From NCBI GenBank assembly GCA_033964015.1, contig CM066916.1, positions 30,521,404 to 30,585,403 of the forward strand: a stretch of DNA of 64,000 nucleotides. The letters are read 5' to 3'. Source of the stretch: Scolanthus callimorphus. Taxonomy: Eukaryota; Cnidaria; Anthozoa; Actiniaria; Edwardsiidae. Made by a program: the position numbers and the translations under genes. Below the pieces are notes generated by a model, which ran no database searches, was not told where the DNA came from, and was given only the letters and a program-made list of their open reading frames with translations. Within the stretch, counting starts at the first letter, position 1, and every line of letters starts with the position of its first letter. Positions 10,817-20,872 of the stretch are shown here, one piece after another.

Positions 10817-11111
10817 GGCCGTTTTCACACTAGAGACGAACAAATCGTCTGGACGGACAAATCGTCTGTAGACGAACAAATCGTCTGATGTGAAAACGGG
10901 ACGAACAAATTTTCAGACGAACAAATCGTCTAAATTTGTTCGTCTGTTTGGCCGTCTAGGAAGACGATTTTTCATAGACAACTTGTTCGTATAGACGAAC
11001 AAATCGACTAAAGTCCGACCTGAATTCACACTAGACGTACAAAGACGAACAAATCGCCAAGACGATTTTTCCGTCTAGACGATTTGTTCGTCTTCTAGTG
11101 TGAAAACGGCC
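10817..11111. mobile_element. MITE copy 1, TIR GGCCGTTTTCACACTAG
   Basis: A 17-bp perfect terminal inverted repeat bounds a 295-bp element. The interior is built of inverted and direct repeats of GACGAACAAATCGTC and its complement. AAT is present at both outer edges (possible 3-bp target duplication). No coding capacity. A second copy lies 190 bp away at 11301-11605 in the opposite orientation. Confidence 0.75.
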
Positions 11112-11300
11112 AATGATATGAATCATGCATTCATTCATTCTTGACTACACTATTTACTACATTTCGACCAATTTGTAGCTTTACCGCGCAAAGGATAAAC
11201 ATGCAATATTCCGGCAATCCTAAATCGCCTAAACGATCATTTATTGGAATACAGCGGAAGCACAAATTTAAATTATGCTGTCCAAAGTTGATTCTTCAAT

Positions 11301-11605
11301 GGCCGTTTTCACACTAGAAGACGAACAAATCGTCTGGACGGGGCTGGACGGACAAATCGTCTGACGATTTGTTCGTCTTTTGTACGTCTAGTGTGAATTT
11401 AGGTCGATCTTTAGTCGATTTGTTCGTCTACACGAACAAAGCGTCTATGAAAAATCGTCTTCCTAGACGGCCAAACAGAAAAACAAATTTAGACGATTTG
11501 TTCGTCTAAAAATTTGTTCGTCCCGTTTTCACATCAGACGATTTGTTCGTCTTGAGACGATTTGTCCGTCCAGACGATTTGTTCGTCTCTAGTGTGAAAA
11601 CGGCC
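11301..11605. mobile_element. MITE copy 2, inverted relative to copy 1
   Basis: Same 17-bp TIRs and same repeated GACGAACAAATCGTC interior as 10817-11111. The asymmetric internal landmark (the TCTAGGAAGACGATTTTTCA region) reads on the opposite strand, so the copies are head-to-head. AAT again borders both ends. The flank TTCAAT / AATGATA resembles that of copy 1. Confidence 0.75.
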
Positions 11606-12539
11606 AATGATACGAGAATACTTGTGGTTGCATGCTTCTATTACTTAAAGGAGAAAGGCCAGAACATGAATAGCTTATAATCTCAAGCCATGTCAAGCTG
11701 TGTTCAAACAGTTTAACTGAAATAAATTAAACTTCATAGTCATACTCAGCCGGATTTGATATTAGGAAAAGATGTTCTGTAATTTGCCTCACGCAGAAAT
11801 GCTTTTCTAACATTTCTAGGCGCCTTCTTGGCTTGGAAACTGTAACTCTTCTACCAGAGGAAATCACTGCTCGCAGGGTATAACTCTTCAAACTCATGAC
11901 TACACAGTGCACTTGTGTTGTATTTTCATCAAAGAATGTTGAGATTTTCTTTCAACATCACCGAGCAGAGAAAATTCGCGGAGAAGATCCGTGACTCTCT
12001 CCCGCTTAGAATCCATTTTCAAAGGCGACGCAAACAGTAGCTAGCTAGGCACGAGACGCTAGGCCAGTGTGGTGCTCCATTCTGATTGGTTAACTATTTC
12101 AATACGTCTGGCAAAAAGTTATTTTTAGTCGCCTGACAGGAGCGGACAGGAGCCGTTTCACCAAAAATAGTAACAAGACCCCCAGCAACAGGCGCTGGAT
12201 TTACTATTTTTAGCATGCAATAGGAGCAACAAAGTCGCTAAATATAGTATCATCTCTCGGCGGCAACGAACGCCGTCGTTGGCTTGTCGAAGATCAATCG
12301 ATGGAATTCGGCGCTCGCTCGCAACGGAGATTATGCAAAACGACAGATGATTCTGGAAAGTCTAACTGAGAGGGGCAAACATAACGTAGAAAATTATGTT
12401 TAGCGCATATAGGATAAATAAATGTAGAAGACCAGAATAAAACAAATTAGAAGCTATCAAAGCGACTAAGGAGGACAAATTAATAAAGTCGCTCAAATCT
12501 GACCGTAGCATTTGCTTCGGTTGCACTGGTCTAAATCCG
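11606..12539. other. Intron DNA separating the two halves of the retrotransposon fragment
   Basis: About 0.9 kb without recognised genes or element ends. It contains GACAGGAGCGGACAGGAGCC and two similar segments with ACTATTTTTAG near 12160-12215. It is presumably part of the insertion that split the jockey/CR1-like element. Confidence 0.4.
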
Positions 12540-12985
12540 CCCCTGCATCGGGTCCAGACTCTGTGCCTCCCAGAATTCGCCTTTGAACTTGCCCCAGTCG
12601 TCAGTCAACTGTACAACAGCTCGTCAGCAGAGGGTGTCGTACCGGTAGCCTTGAAGTAATCGATTGTAACACCCTCACCCAAGACTTCCGCCCAAACTCA
12701 TTGAAGAAGACCTGAGTCCAATTACTCTTACCGCCCCGCTGGCGAAGGTTATGGAGGGTTTTACCCTTGAGGCGCTAACTAGACACGTTATAGACAAATT
12801 GACTGTAAACAGTTCTCGGTCAGCGGCAAATCCACAACGCGCGCTAACTTATGTCTTGCATTTAATCTTGCAAGGTCTTGATATTGGCATTAAATTTGTG
12901 CAGTTTTTTTCGCGGATTTTAGCAAGGACTTTGACTTTTGCTTCTTATTGTTCTGAGCTGTCTCATTAATTGTTGCTGACTCCAT
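12540..12985 (+). pseudogene. Non-LTR retrotransposon fragment (jockey/CR1-like), RT N-terminal part
   Basis: With one or two frame changes and stops, the frame reads EFAFELAPVVSQLYNSS, EGVVPVALK, then ESNYSYRPAGE, MEGFTLEAL and FVQFFSRILARTLTF. These correspond to RT motifs 0-A of jockey/CR1-type enzymes (PLxKxxPPxxxxDLRPIxLTxxLxKxxE ... FxDFxKAFD). The catalytic aspartates of the palm are not present. It pairs with 10140-10560 and appears related to the fragment at 57050-57405. Confidence 0.6.
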
Positions 12986-13222
12986 TGTAATTCAGCTTTT
13001 GCTGCAATAATGGAAAATAAGCACGATTATTATTATTTTAAATGAGTGTTTTGAAATGTGTCGAGTGTCCCTCCCAACATCAAAAATGATTTAATGGTAT
13101 AGCGCGGGGGAAGAACCATTACTTTATCAGTGAAATCAAGAGTGTTAATCCACTCTTGGTGAAATAGAGCAGAGATAATAAACAATAAATACTTGTTATC
13201 TTCATTTTCCTTTTCTTTTCAG

Positions 13223-13539
13223 TTTGCTACGCGCCTTTGGGCCTTGACGACAACGCAAAATTTCCTGACTCGAGCTTCACAGCCAGTGAGTCTGATACAA
13301 GCGGCGGGTACTTTCCTTATATGGCAAGATTGGGTGCGCATGCGCAGAATAAATCATGGTGCGTACAATCGTCGCATTCCAGCCGTTACCTTCAGGTGGA
13401 TCTTGGTAGCAAAACACTTGTGACGGGAATTGCAATCAAAGGCAACGAAGTCGACAAGCAGTGGACAACTTCGGTGAATATCCAATATATGAATGATGAT
13501 ATTCACTGGCTCTATTACTACAACAAGGACAATAAGCAG
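13223..13539 (+). CDS. Discoidin domain D2, exon 1
   Basis: Follows a long pyrimidine tract and TTTTCAG; donor GTAAGT; phase 1 in, phase 0 out. It encodes CYAPLGLDDNAKFPDSSFTA, YFPYMARLGAHAQNKSWC, RYLQVDLGSKTLVTGIAIKG, then WTTSVNIQYMNDDIHWLYY. This is the best family match in the window: C-x-x-PLGL start, FTAS, ARL, WC, YLQVDLG and VTGIAIKG are textbook F5/8C positions. Intact. Confidence 0.9.
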
Positions 13540-15045
13540 GTAAGTCTATTCCGGCTTTCTAATCGAGTCAGGGGCTTGTGAACTTTGGAACTTGTGCTAA
13601 ATTTAGTGAAAAATCCACTCACTCAGTTTGCTTTTTACTGAGATTTTAACTCGTAGCTAGTTGCTTAGCAATAGCCAAAGAGTTATCGTGGGGGGCTTGA
13701 TGTCACTCGCTCACTCCTACAGCATAATCTATGCTGAAGTCATACATCCAATCCCTCGGGACGCCCGCCAGCCGCTGTCCTCAAGCTGCGGGGTCAAGCG
13801 AGTCATCTGCGGGACTAAAACTCAAGGTCATTTCTTTGTTACCGTTGTATCTTCGCCAAAGTATATATACTACAGATTGTCACTAATTTCATCTATGTGG
13901 TATCTTACCCAAAAAGCTGTTTGTTTTAAAGCGCTACTTCTTTAGTCATTTTATAATTTACACTGTATAATAATATAATTTACACTGTATAATTTTATAA
14001 TTTACACTGTATAAGGACCTTTATTATGCAAAGCAAGGCATCGAAAGGCAAGAAAGACTATACACACAACCCTCTATTTAACCATCGCCTGTCCGTGGAA
14101 ACGCGCTAAAATGCCGCGCTCTGATTGGCGGGGGTGCCCCGAACACTGACAATGCGATTTTAATAGTATAGAGTTAGCCTAAAAAGCAATGTAGAAAAAG
14201 TTCTGTCGGAAAAACTGCCGTTTTGATACAAATTTTATGTAACTTAAAACTTTGAAAACGTTTCATCCCAAGAAGATTTCACGAACTCACTGCAATCCGT
14301 TTCAATTCACTCTGTAATATGTTCATAATGCATTCAAATCATGATCGGCTTTGCAGTTAGAGGGCTAACTATTAACAAACCTAGGCTATTTAGGCTATCC
14401 ATTAGTTATTTGGATGTTTTTTTACACGAAATTTTAAAAAGTGACACTGCTCCTTTAACCCTATTGTTTCTTGATTTTCCCCCTGTGGTGTTCTCTTCTT
14501 AAATTTTGAAAAATTATAATGACATCACCGATGATGTCATATCGCTTGTTAAAACATGTTTCGAGTAATTAGAGTTTTTTTACATGACAAAGATTATAAT
14601 ATCGTTTTATTCATATTTCTTTATTATATACTCCGGTTCAGATAAAATAGCACAAATAGAGCGCTTATTCACGGCTTTATTTCACGGTGATCGGGTCACA
14701 CAAGGACGGATCTTTTTTTTTTTTTTTGGGGGGGGGGGGGGTGATTAGGGAGGCTAGCCACCCCCCTTGCTCTCATATTTCTTGTAAAAACCTTAAGATA
14801 GCCACCTCCTTGGTCTGAACTCTGTAGTATATCCTTTGTACTAGCCACCCCCCTTCTTAAGGGTCTGCATCCGCCACTGTCACAGTATACAATGAAAAAG
14901 ATATTTATGATATTTTGAGCCGATTTTTTTGTGGAAGAAAAGTGCAGCTCCATGTACGATCCTTTTTACGAGTGGATATGCAAAGCATAGAAACGAGTAT
15001 TGTAGAGTGGGAAATTCGTCCGGCGTCGTTGTCGTTAAGTTCAAC
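13540..15045. other. Intron in D2, first part, with small repeats
   Basis: At about 13949-14013 an 18-bp unit, ATAATTTACACTGTATAA, is repeated about three times. The segment 14184-14455 is a diverged copy of 30507-30768 (see separate entry). At 14521-14545 there is a decayed version of the CRE palindrome (TGACATCACCGATGATGTCA). A long T/G homopolymer tract sits near 14710-14742. No exon. Confidence 0.55.
14184..14455 (+). repeat. Dispersed repeat, copy of 30507-30768
   Basis: Shared landmarks in the same order include AGCAATGTAG, TTTTGTCGG/TTCTGTCGG, TGATGTAACTTTAA-type sequence, CTTTGAAAAC, TTGCAATCCGTTTC, GCTCTGTAATA, GTTAGAGGGCTA and AGTTATTT. Similarity covers ~260 bp with indels. The copies sit in different gene positions (inside D2; just before D4), so this is an interspersed repeat rather than a by-product of domain duplication. 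Confidence 0.55.
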
Positions 15046-17396
15046 CACTGACTTACTTACTTACTTACTACGGCGGCCTCAGCCGAACCTCGCATCTCGA
15101 GCTCCAGTCGCTCCTGTTGAGCATACAGGAGCCAAGCTCAGTGGTATTGGCCGCCCCGGTATCGCTCCGGAGAGTGTCAACCATAGTTGTCGCTGGTCGA
15201 CCGGGGCGGCGGTTGCCGTGCGTTGGCTCCCACAAGACGAGATGATTTGCTGTGAGCTCTTCGTGGCGGTAACAATGTCCGGCGAGGCCAAGTCTGCGGC
15301 AGGCCACCCTGACAGAAATTCTAGGCAGATCACCGTAGAGGACGTGGTTCGGGATGTGGTCACTCCAACAGACGTTAAGGACGGCCCTTAACATTCGTGT
15401 GTAGCAGCCATCTAGGGATTTCTCGAGAGAGGAGGTTAATGCCCAGCATTCACTCCCGTACAAGAGGATGGACTCAATGGTTGCGCGAAAGATTAATTCG
15501 CGCGTCAGGTTGGACTTCCAGACGGAGGACATGTCATTAAGCGCTTTCCAAGCGAGTGCCTTACGGATCTTGATATCATGGCTGGAGGAGTTTACCCACG
15601 AACCCAGGTACTTAAAATCAGCGACTTCCTCCAGAGGGGCACCGTCACTCGTCCTCAGTGGGAGGAACGGGATGTTAAAAGACATGACTTTGGTCTTCTT
15701 GTTGTTGATCGAGAGCCCTATCCTGAAGCACTCCTCTTCGACTAGGGACAAGAGATGCTGCGCCTGGCAGACATCATCAGAAAAGAGAACGATGTCGTCT
15801 GCGTAATCCAGATCAGTAAGGACTTTGGCGGGAAATCTGCGTGATCTGCGTGGTGCGAGTGTGAAGCCAAGCTCCTGCTCCCTGTCATTGATCGCTTTCC
15901 GGAGAGCGTAGTCCAGCACAATTACAAACAGGAATGGGGCCAGCGTGTCACCCTGGAGTACGCCTGTTGTGATTTCGAACTCATCTGACTCTCCATCAGG
16001 GGTGATCACTCGAGCGCGTGTGTTGGAATACATCGCCTTTATTGCACTCAGCAGCCTGGGTGGAACATCATAGGCCTTAAGAATCTTGAACATTGACTCG
16101 CGATTTATCGAGTCAAAGGCTTTCCGAAAGTCTAGGAATGTCAAGACAGCGGGTAGGTTGTTCTTACGCACTTCCTCAAGTATGCGACGAAGGGCCAGAA
16201 TATGGCTGATAGTAGATCGATTTTCGCGGAACCCATTCTGATTACTCCGGAGGTGGGGGTCAATAGGTCCACGAAGACGATTGAGGATCAACCGGTTGTA
16301 CATCTTGGAGACGACGCACGCAAGACTTATTCCGCGGTAGCTGTCAGTGCACGAGAGGTTGCCAGATTTTGGCAGCGGTATAATGTCAGAAAGTGACCAC
16401 TGATCAGGTTTGCCATCGCTCATCAGAGCTAGGTTGCACATTGCCAATACAACATCATCCAGGTCGCATAGCTTATAGACTTCTACTGGTATGTTATCCG
16501 GGCCAGTGCCTTTCCCACACTTTAGAGCTTTCTTAACCTGCACGTATTCCTCCATAGTAAAAGGACCATCATCAATACACAGATCCTGCAGGATTGCTGG
16601 AATATCAACACTGGAATCTGTACTACATGCGGGACTACCAAGAAGGACCTTAAAGTGATTGAACCACTTAGAAACACGTTCCTCGGGGCTAGCACCTGCT
16701 ATCCTGTCCCCTGCAGTCTTCCTGCGCCCGCTGATGTCATTTACTACTTTCCAGGCCTCGCTATGGTGACCACTCGAAAGGGCCCTCTCTACACGTGCCA
16801 GCATTTCCTCTAGTTCAGCAGCCTTAAGGCGGTCGTATGTGCTGTAGAGGGAGCGCCTAGCTTCATCAATCTGGGCTTGGGCCTCGGGCGAAGCTACTGA
16901 GTTGGCGTGAGTGGCTGCCTGTGCCTCTTCCAGTTTCTGTCTTGCAATGACAACCTCAGGGTGCCTCGAGCGTGGGATTTTCCGTGGCTGAGTTGTCTTT
17001 GGAACACAGGCTTCTGTGGCCCCTTCGTTAGCTGTAATGAATTCTTTATAACGGGCTGTTGGATCTCTGCTTTCCTCGTCTTCAAGAATGTGGAACCGAT
17101 TTCGAACTTCCACACTGTACTGAGACTGCAGCTCTGAGGAAACGGAAAAAAGTTTCCAGTCATAGCGGGGGCGCTTTGATTTTGATTTAGAAACCCGAAG
17201 GCTGAGTCGAACACTCATGCTCACGACACGATGATCTGAACCTAGGCTTGAGAACGAGTTGTATGGTTCAGCGTTCAGAATGCTGTTGCGCCATTTCTTG
17301 CGTACGAGAATGTAATCAAGTTGGCGCTTCGCCTCGGTACCACGATCCTTAAAAGTCCACTGCTTTCCTGGACGCTTACAGAAGCACCACTGACAC
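15046..17396 (-). mobile_element. RTE-type non-LTR retrotransposon, 5' truncated
   Basis: A minus-strand element bounded downstream by a (TAAG)n tail (15049-15069), the kind of short 3' microsatellite seen in RTE-clade elements. It is truncated upstream within the endonuclease (about 17396), as expected from incomplete target-primed reverse transcription. It lies antisense in the D2 intron. The reading frame is unbroken, so the insertion is probably recent. Confidence 0.75.
15068..17389 (-). CDS. Endonuclease C-terminus plus reverse transcriptase (ORF2-like)
   Basis: A single open frame of about 774 codons with no stop. The first ~55 codons are the end of an apurinic-type endonuclease (QLDYILVR ... 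SLGSDHRVV; SDHR is its last catalytic motif). A linker follows, then the RT: KCGKGTGPDNIPVEVYK, PLPKSGNLSCTDSYRGISL, FLDFRKAFDSINRESMF, GVLQGDTLAPFLFVIVLDYA, LDYADDIVLFSDD (catalytic YADD) and FKYLGSWVNSS. The C-terminal tail carries RRPGRPATTMVDTL and ends ...RLRPP, a signature of RTE/Proto2-like ORF2. No zinc knuckle. The true start is lost. Function: target-primed reverse transcription, if expressed. Confidence 0.85.
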   Translation of the reverse strand, partial: WCFCKRPGKQWTFKDRGTEAKRQLDYILVRKKWRNSILNAEPYNSFSSLGSDHRVVSMSVRLSLRVSKSKSKRPRYDWKLFSVSSELQSQYSVEVRNRFHILEDEESRDPTARYKEFITANEGATEACVPKTTQPRKIPRSRHPEVVIARQKLEEAQAATHANSVASPEAQAQIDEARRSLYSTYDRLKAAELEEMLARVERALSSGHHSEAWKVVNDISGRRKTAGDRIAGASPEERVSKWFNHFKVLLGSPACSTDSSVDIPAILQDLCIDDGPFTMEEYVQVKKALKCGKGTGPDNIPVEVYKLCDLDDVVLAMCNLALMSDGKPDQWSLSDIIPLPKSGNLSCTDSYRGISLACVVSKMYNRLILNRLRGPIDPHLRSNQNGFRENRSTISHILALRRILEEVRKNNLPAVLTFLDFRKAFDSINRESMFKILKAYDVPPRLLSAIKAMYSNTRARVITPDGESDEFEITTGVLQGDTLAPFLFVIVLDYALRKAINDREQELGFTLAPRRSRRFPAKVLTDLDYADDIVLFSDDVCQAQHLLSLVEEECFRIGLSINNKKTKVMSFNIPFLPLRTSDGAPLEEVADFKYLGSWVNSSSHDIKIRKALAWKALNDMSSVWKSNLTRELIFRATIESILLYGSECWALTSSLEKSLDGCYTRMLRAVLNVCWSDHIPNHVLYGDLPRISVRVACRRLGLAGHCYRHEELTANHLVLWEPTHGNRRPGRPATTMVDTLRSDTGAANTTELGSCMLNRSDWSSRCEVRLRPP

Positions 17397-18060
17397 TGAC
17401 AATAGGATAAAAAAGTTTAAAAGAGGGGAAAAACATATCTCAAAGATGGATGAAGTTGTCTAAATATTAGGTTGGGTCAGAAACATATGTTTCTGGTTGG
17501 GTGCAATTGACTTCAAGTACATTGACACGCGATATGGCTTCATAACCACGAGCAACAGGATAAAGTTTTAAGTTTAAATCTGGAAATGAATATAAATATA
17601 TCTAAGGAAGGGATGAACTTCAGGTAACCAAACTTAGGGGTAGTTGTCTAAGTGATGAGAGGGGTGCAAGCACTGTGTCACGTGATATGATGTCATAACC
17701 ACGGGCAACAGGATAAAGTTTTTAAATTCTATAAGGGAAAAATGTATATCTCAGGAAAGGAAGATTCTCAGGCAGTCAAACTTAGTGAAATTCTAAGTAG
17801 TTATGGAGATCAAGTACATTGCCACGTGATATAATTTCACACGGGCAACAGGATAAATGTGCAGAAAGATATATGTCAGGGGATGAACCAAATTTAGTAG
17901 AAGTTGTCTAAATGGTATGGTAAACATTTGATCTTTGTAACTCTCCCATAATGCTATTCTCATGACTGGGACAAGTGTGAATATGCCCACCAGAGGGGGC
18001 CAGGGGATGCAGTGGTGCAAAGTGTTTCCAAAGTGAACCCCATCGCCCACTCTATATCCA
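17397..18060 (+). repeat. Decayed tandem array related to the CRE-palindrome family
   Basis: About four units of ~150 bp: ACAGGATAAAGTTTTAA, ATATCTCAGGAAGG-type, CCAAACTTAGNNGAAGTTGTC, then a TCACGTGATATGATGTCATA segment. The last is a decayed form of the CACGTGA plus TGACGTCA part of the arrays at 4.0-5.9 and 62.6-63.2 kb. Ends are not defined. Confidence 0.5.
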
Positions 18061-18130
18061 CGTGTTTGCGATAGCGTCGCCTTGATTAGTTAACTCACTG
18101 GACACTGGTACTGGTTCACTTGTTTGGCAG

Positions 18131-18278
18131 GATCAAGGAGCAAACACCGAGAGCACACAAATCCATAGGATACACACCGACGTCCTGTTCTACGCTCGAC
18201 GCATCAGATTTTACACGAAAGACTGGTTTAAACCTGGTCGAGGATGTATGAAAGTGGAAGTGTACACAGGATGCGATG
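18131..18278 (+). CDS. Discoidin domain D2, exon 2
   Basis: Acceptor TTTGGCAG; donor GTACGT; phase 0 in, phase 1 out. It encodes DQGANTESTQIHRIHTDVLF, YARRIRFYTKDWFKPGRGCM, then KVEVYTGCD. The ARRIRF strand and closing GC cysteine are typical of the family, but the usual FxGN start is replaced by DQGAN. It joins 13223-13539 to give a 155-codon domain. Confidence 0.85.
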
Positions 18279-19072
18279 GTACGTTCCGTGAAATGATCTT
18301 AAAAAGCCTGTGTCAGCCTCCATTTTGACAGTATAGTAACATACCAAGTCGGAGAAAGCACCCATTTCCATTTGCGATTTAGGGAATATAGAGCAATTCG
18401 TCTTTGTCACGCGCCGCCATTTTGTTTCCAGAAGGACCCGGCAAAGCATAAAAAAGCAATGAGCCAATCAACTTTTTGGTTCTAAAACAAATAAGGATTA
18501 CTTTTTGGTAGCTTGGTCAACTTTTGTACCATAAATCCCAGCACAGGCTTCGCTTTCCAACATGAGCAAAACCCACGCCCTGCTTGACCTCGTTTCCATG
18601 CTGAATAAATCGGCTGAAAAATTCAAGATGGCGCTTGTGTGACAAAGGCGAATGTTCTCGATTAAAATTGGTAAATCAAATCTGAAACTTTGCTTTTAGA
18701 TGTTGATTTAGAGATTTCTACACGTAATAATGAAAACAATAACAAAAGAGTGGCTGAAACAGGCTCTTTAAAGGCGCTTGTTTGAAGGGCGAGACATAGA
18801 GAGATAGCTTTCCATCTGCCTCCGGCTTGCACACCCCACACGGAAATCAGCGAAACCACATATGTGACTTGACTTGGTATATTACCCAGATCTGAGGTGT
18901 TGAGGTCCATATTCTTCACTCGACATGAAATTTGGCTTAGTTTACCTCTGGACGTTCAATCATGCAAAACATGTTTTGTTAGACGTTTGAAACTTGGTCA
19001 TTCACTGAGGGGCTCCGTGGGTATCCGCAGAACACATCTAATAAGATATACGAATTCCTCGTTCATTTTCAG
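18279..19072. other. Intron between D2 and D3
   Basis: A 794-bp phase-1 intron. The segment 18290-18480 has similarity to 24830-25010 (AGAAAGCACCCATTTCCAT and GGAGGCTGACAGAGGCT-type landmarks, inverted), indicating a dispersed repeat. No exon. Confidence 0.45.
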
Positions 19073-19257
19073 AATGCTTGGAGGAAATCCCTCTCTACCA
19101 GTCATCGCTGCAATCCAAGGAAATGGATGCTTCTGGTTATTTTGGGCCGGGATTTGAACCTTTTTATGGTAACACGCGTCACACAGGGCATAATAATAGA
19201 CAGGGCTGGTGCGCTGATTCGCTAAGTGGAAAGCAGTATCTACAATTTAGCTTTAAG
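19073..19257 (+). CDS. Discoidin domain D3, exon 1 (diverged start)
   Basis: Acceptor CATTTTCAG; donor GTAGGT; phase 1 in, phase 0 out. It encodes CLEEIPLYQSSLQSKEMDAS, GYFGPGFEPFYGNTR, QGWCADSLSGKQYLQFSFK. The conserved first cysteine is present, but the usual PLG motif is replaced by EEIPLY. The W-C and QYLQ positions align with D2. Unlike D1 and D2, this domain has an extra phase-0 intron directly after the YLQ strand. Confidence 0.8.
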
Positions 19258-20036
19258 GTAGGTGTTCGTGGACCCTTGGACCCTCTCTACCGACTAGACT
19301 ATATGTTCTTAGAACAGAATCCCCGCACGACTACGTTATATTGAAAACTATCAATATTATACCTACTTTTTGAACTGTTACTTCTGTTCTCTTTCTGTTC
19401 TCTATGCTCAGCCTATAAGCGGCGGGCCCATTGAGGTAGCACTTGGGGAGAAACATGCTTTTAGCAATATCTATGTGAGACCAACTGATCTATTGAGGTG
19501 GACATGGTTAATTATTTCAGGGACGGACGGCCACTTTGGTCGCACTGTTTTGGAATCATTCTTTACTCGATCTCTATAGGATTTCTTCGACTTCAAGTAA
19601 GCAGATCACTAGATATTCCTCCTGACTATCATTTGTAGGGGTGAAAATATTGGTCGTTCAGTAATTTAGTTGTTAAGCTAAATATTTCCTTTTTATTGCC
19701 GTCAGCTAATGCTTAGAGCATTGCTAACTGGGATAAGATCATTTCAGTGTTTCGTCGTCTTGAATCTCCGAATATTGCCTGTGTTGCAAAAACCATGTAC
19801 TTTAGAATTCTGCTGTTTCTTCGAAATCGGCCTAGATTTTACAGCGATCTATTCATTCAGGAGGAATATCTAATGATCAACCTACTTGAAGTTGAAAACA
19901 TCTCAGAGATCGAGTAAAAAATGAATTGGTTTATTTAGACATTGGTCTAAATAAACACTTTTGCGCTTATCGAGTCACTCTGCACGTTGAGAGTTGGTAA
20001 CTTATTGAACCTCACCAAAAATCAAATCGACAGGGT
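19258..20036. other. Intron in D3, proximal part
   Basis: Contains an imperfect inverted repeat pair (about 19545-19620 and 19858-19922, see MITE-like entry) and otherwise nothing recognised. Confidence 0.5.
19548..19922. mobile_element. MITE-like element with ~65-bp imperfect TIRs
   Basis: The left end (TTACTCGATCTCTATAGGAT ... CTAGATATTCCTCCTGA) is the diverged inverse of the right end (TCAGGAGGAATATCTAATGA ... GAGATCGAGTAAAAAA). The interior (~240 bp) has no coding capacity. Target duplication not resolved. Confidence 0.5.
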
Positions 20037-20852
20037 TCACAAAATAAAGTCTAGCATTGTAGCTAAATGCAAACAAAGCTGCAGTTTTGATTTCTTTTCA
20101 ATGACAAAGTAAAGGCGAATGGGGAACTCGAGTGGGGAAAGAAAACTACAAAAATCTAGCGGAGACTTGGGCAAAATGAGAAAGTCAACAATTTTCAAAT
20201 CGTCCTCATGCGTCTCACGTTTCTTCACTGACATTTGGGCTGTTGTTGTGGATATCAATGCGATGTCATCTGCAAAGTCTTGGCAGTTTTTTACGATGTT
20301 GCGCACGCAACATAAATGGGATAAGAACAATGTTTGTCTGTTTTAAATAACAAAAGCCGTCTTCGCCAGAACGAGTCGGACCGGCTCAAGGGTATTGTTC
20401 TCACAACATCGTGAAACGGCCAATTGACTCATCATCTTCCAACGTATTCCTGTGTTTCCATTTTCTGTTGCTCGCCGCATCACCCAGTCTATGGCTAATA
20501 GGAAAAGGAATCCTGACATCACGCAGCCTTGCTTCACGCCAGGTTTTACCTTTAACCATTCAGATGTGTGGCCATTGTCAAAGACAGCACACTCGCCATT
20601 GTTGTAGAGTAATTTGACTATGTTGATCATCTTATCCGGGATCCCATATGATCTCATAATGAGCCAGAGACTGTCTCTATGAAGCGAATCGAAAGCTTTC
20701 TCAAAGTCGATGAAGTTGATTAATAGCGGGGCTTGCCACTCACATGCTTGTTCTATGATGTTCCTTAAGATGAATATCTGTTCCGTGTTGTTCCGTCCTT
20801 CTAGGAATCCTACTTGCTCTGGTCTTAACCTTGAGCGCACTCCAACTTTCAT
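20037..20852 (-). pseudogene. RTE reverse transcriptase, palm and C-terminal part
   Basis: 20852-20343 encodes RLRPEQVGFLEGRNNTEQIF, INFIDFEKAFDSLHRDSLW, VKPGVKQGCVMSGFLFLLAI (RT motifs 3-5: D-F-x-K-A-F-D and QGCxxSxxLF). A frame change then gives NCQDFADDIALISTTTAQM (motif C, F-A-D-D, catalytic aspartates present). It is the downstream half of the copy interrupted at 20873-22680. Confidence 0.75.
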
Positions 20853-20872
20853 TCTTCCAATGATAAGTGGTC

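Noticed and set aside
15079..15806. Plus-strand open frames opposite the RTE reverse transcriptase
   Set aside because: Shadows of the real minus-strand frame.
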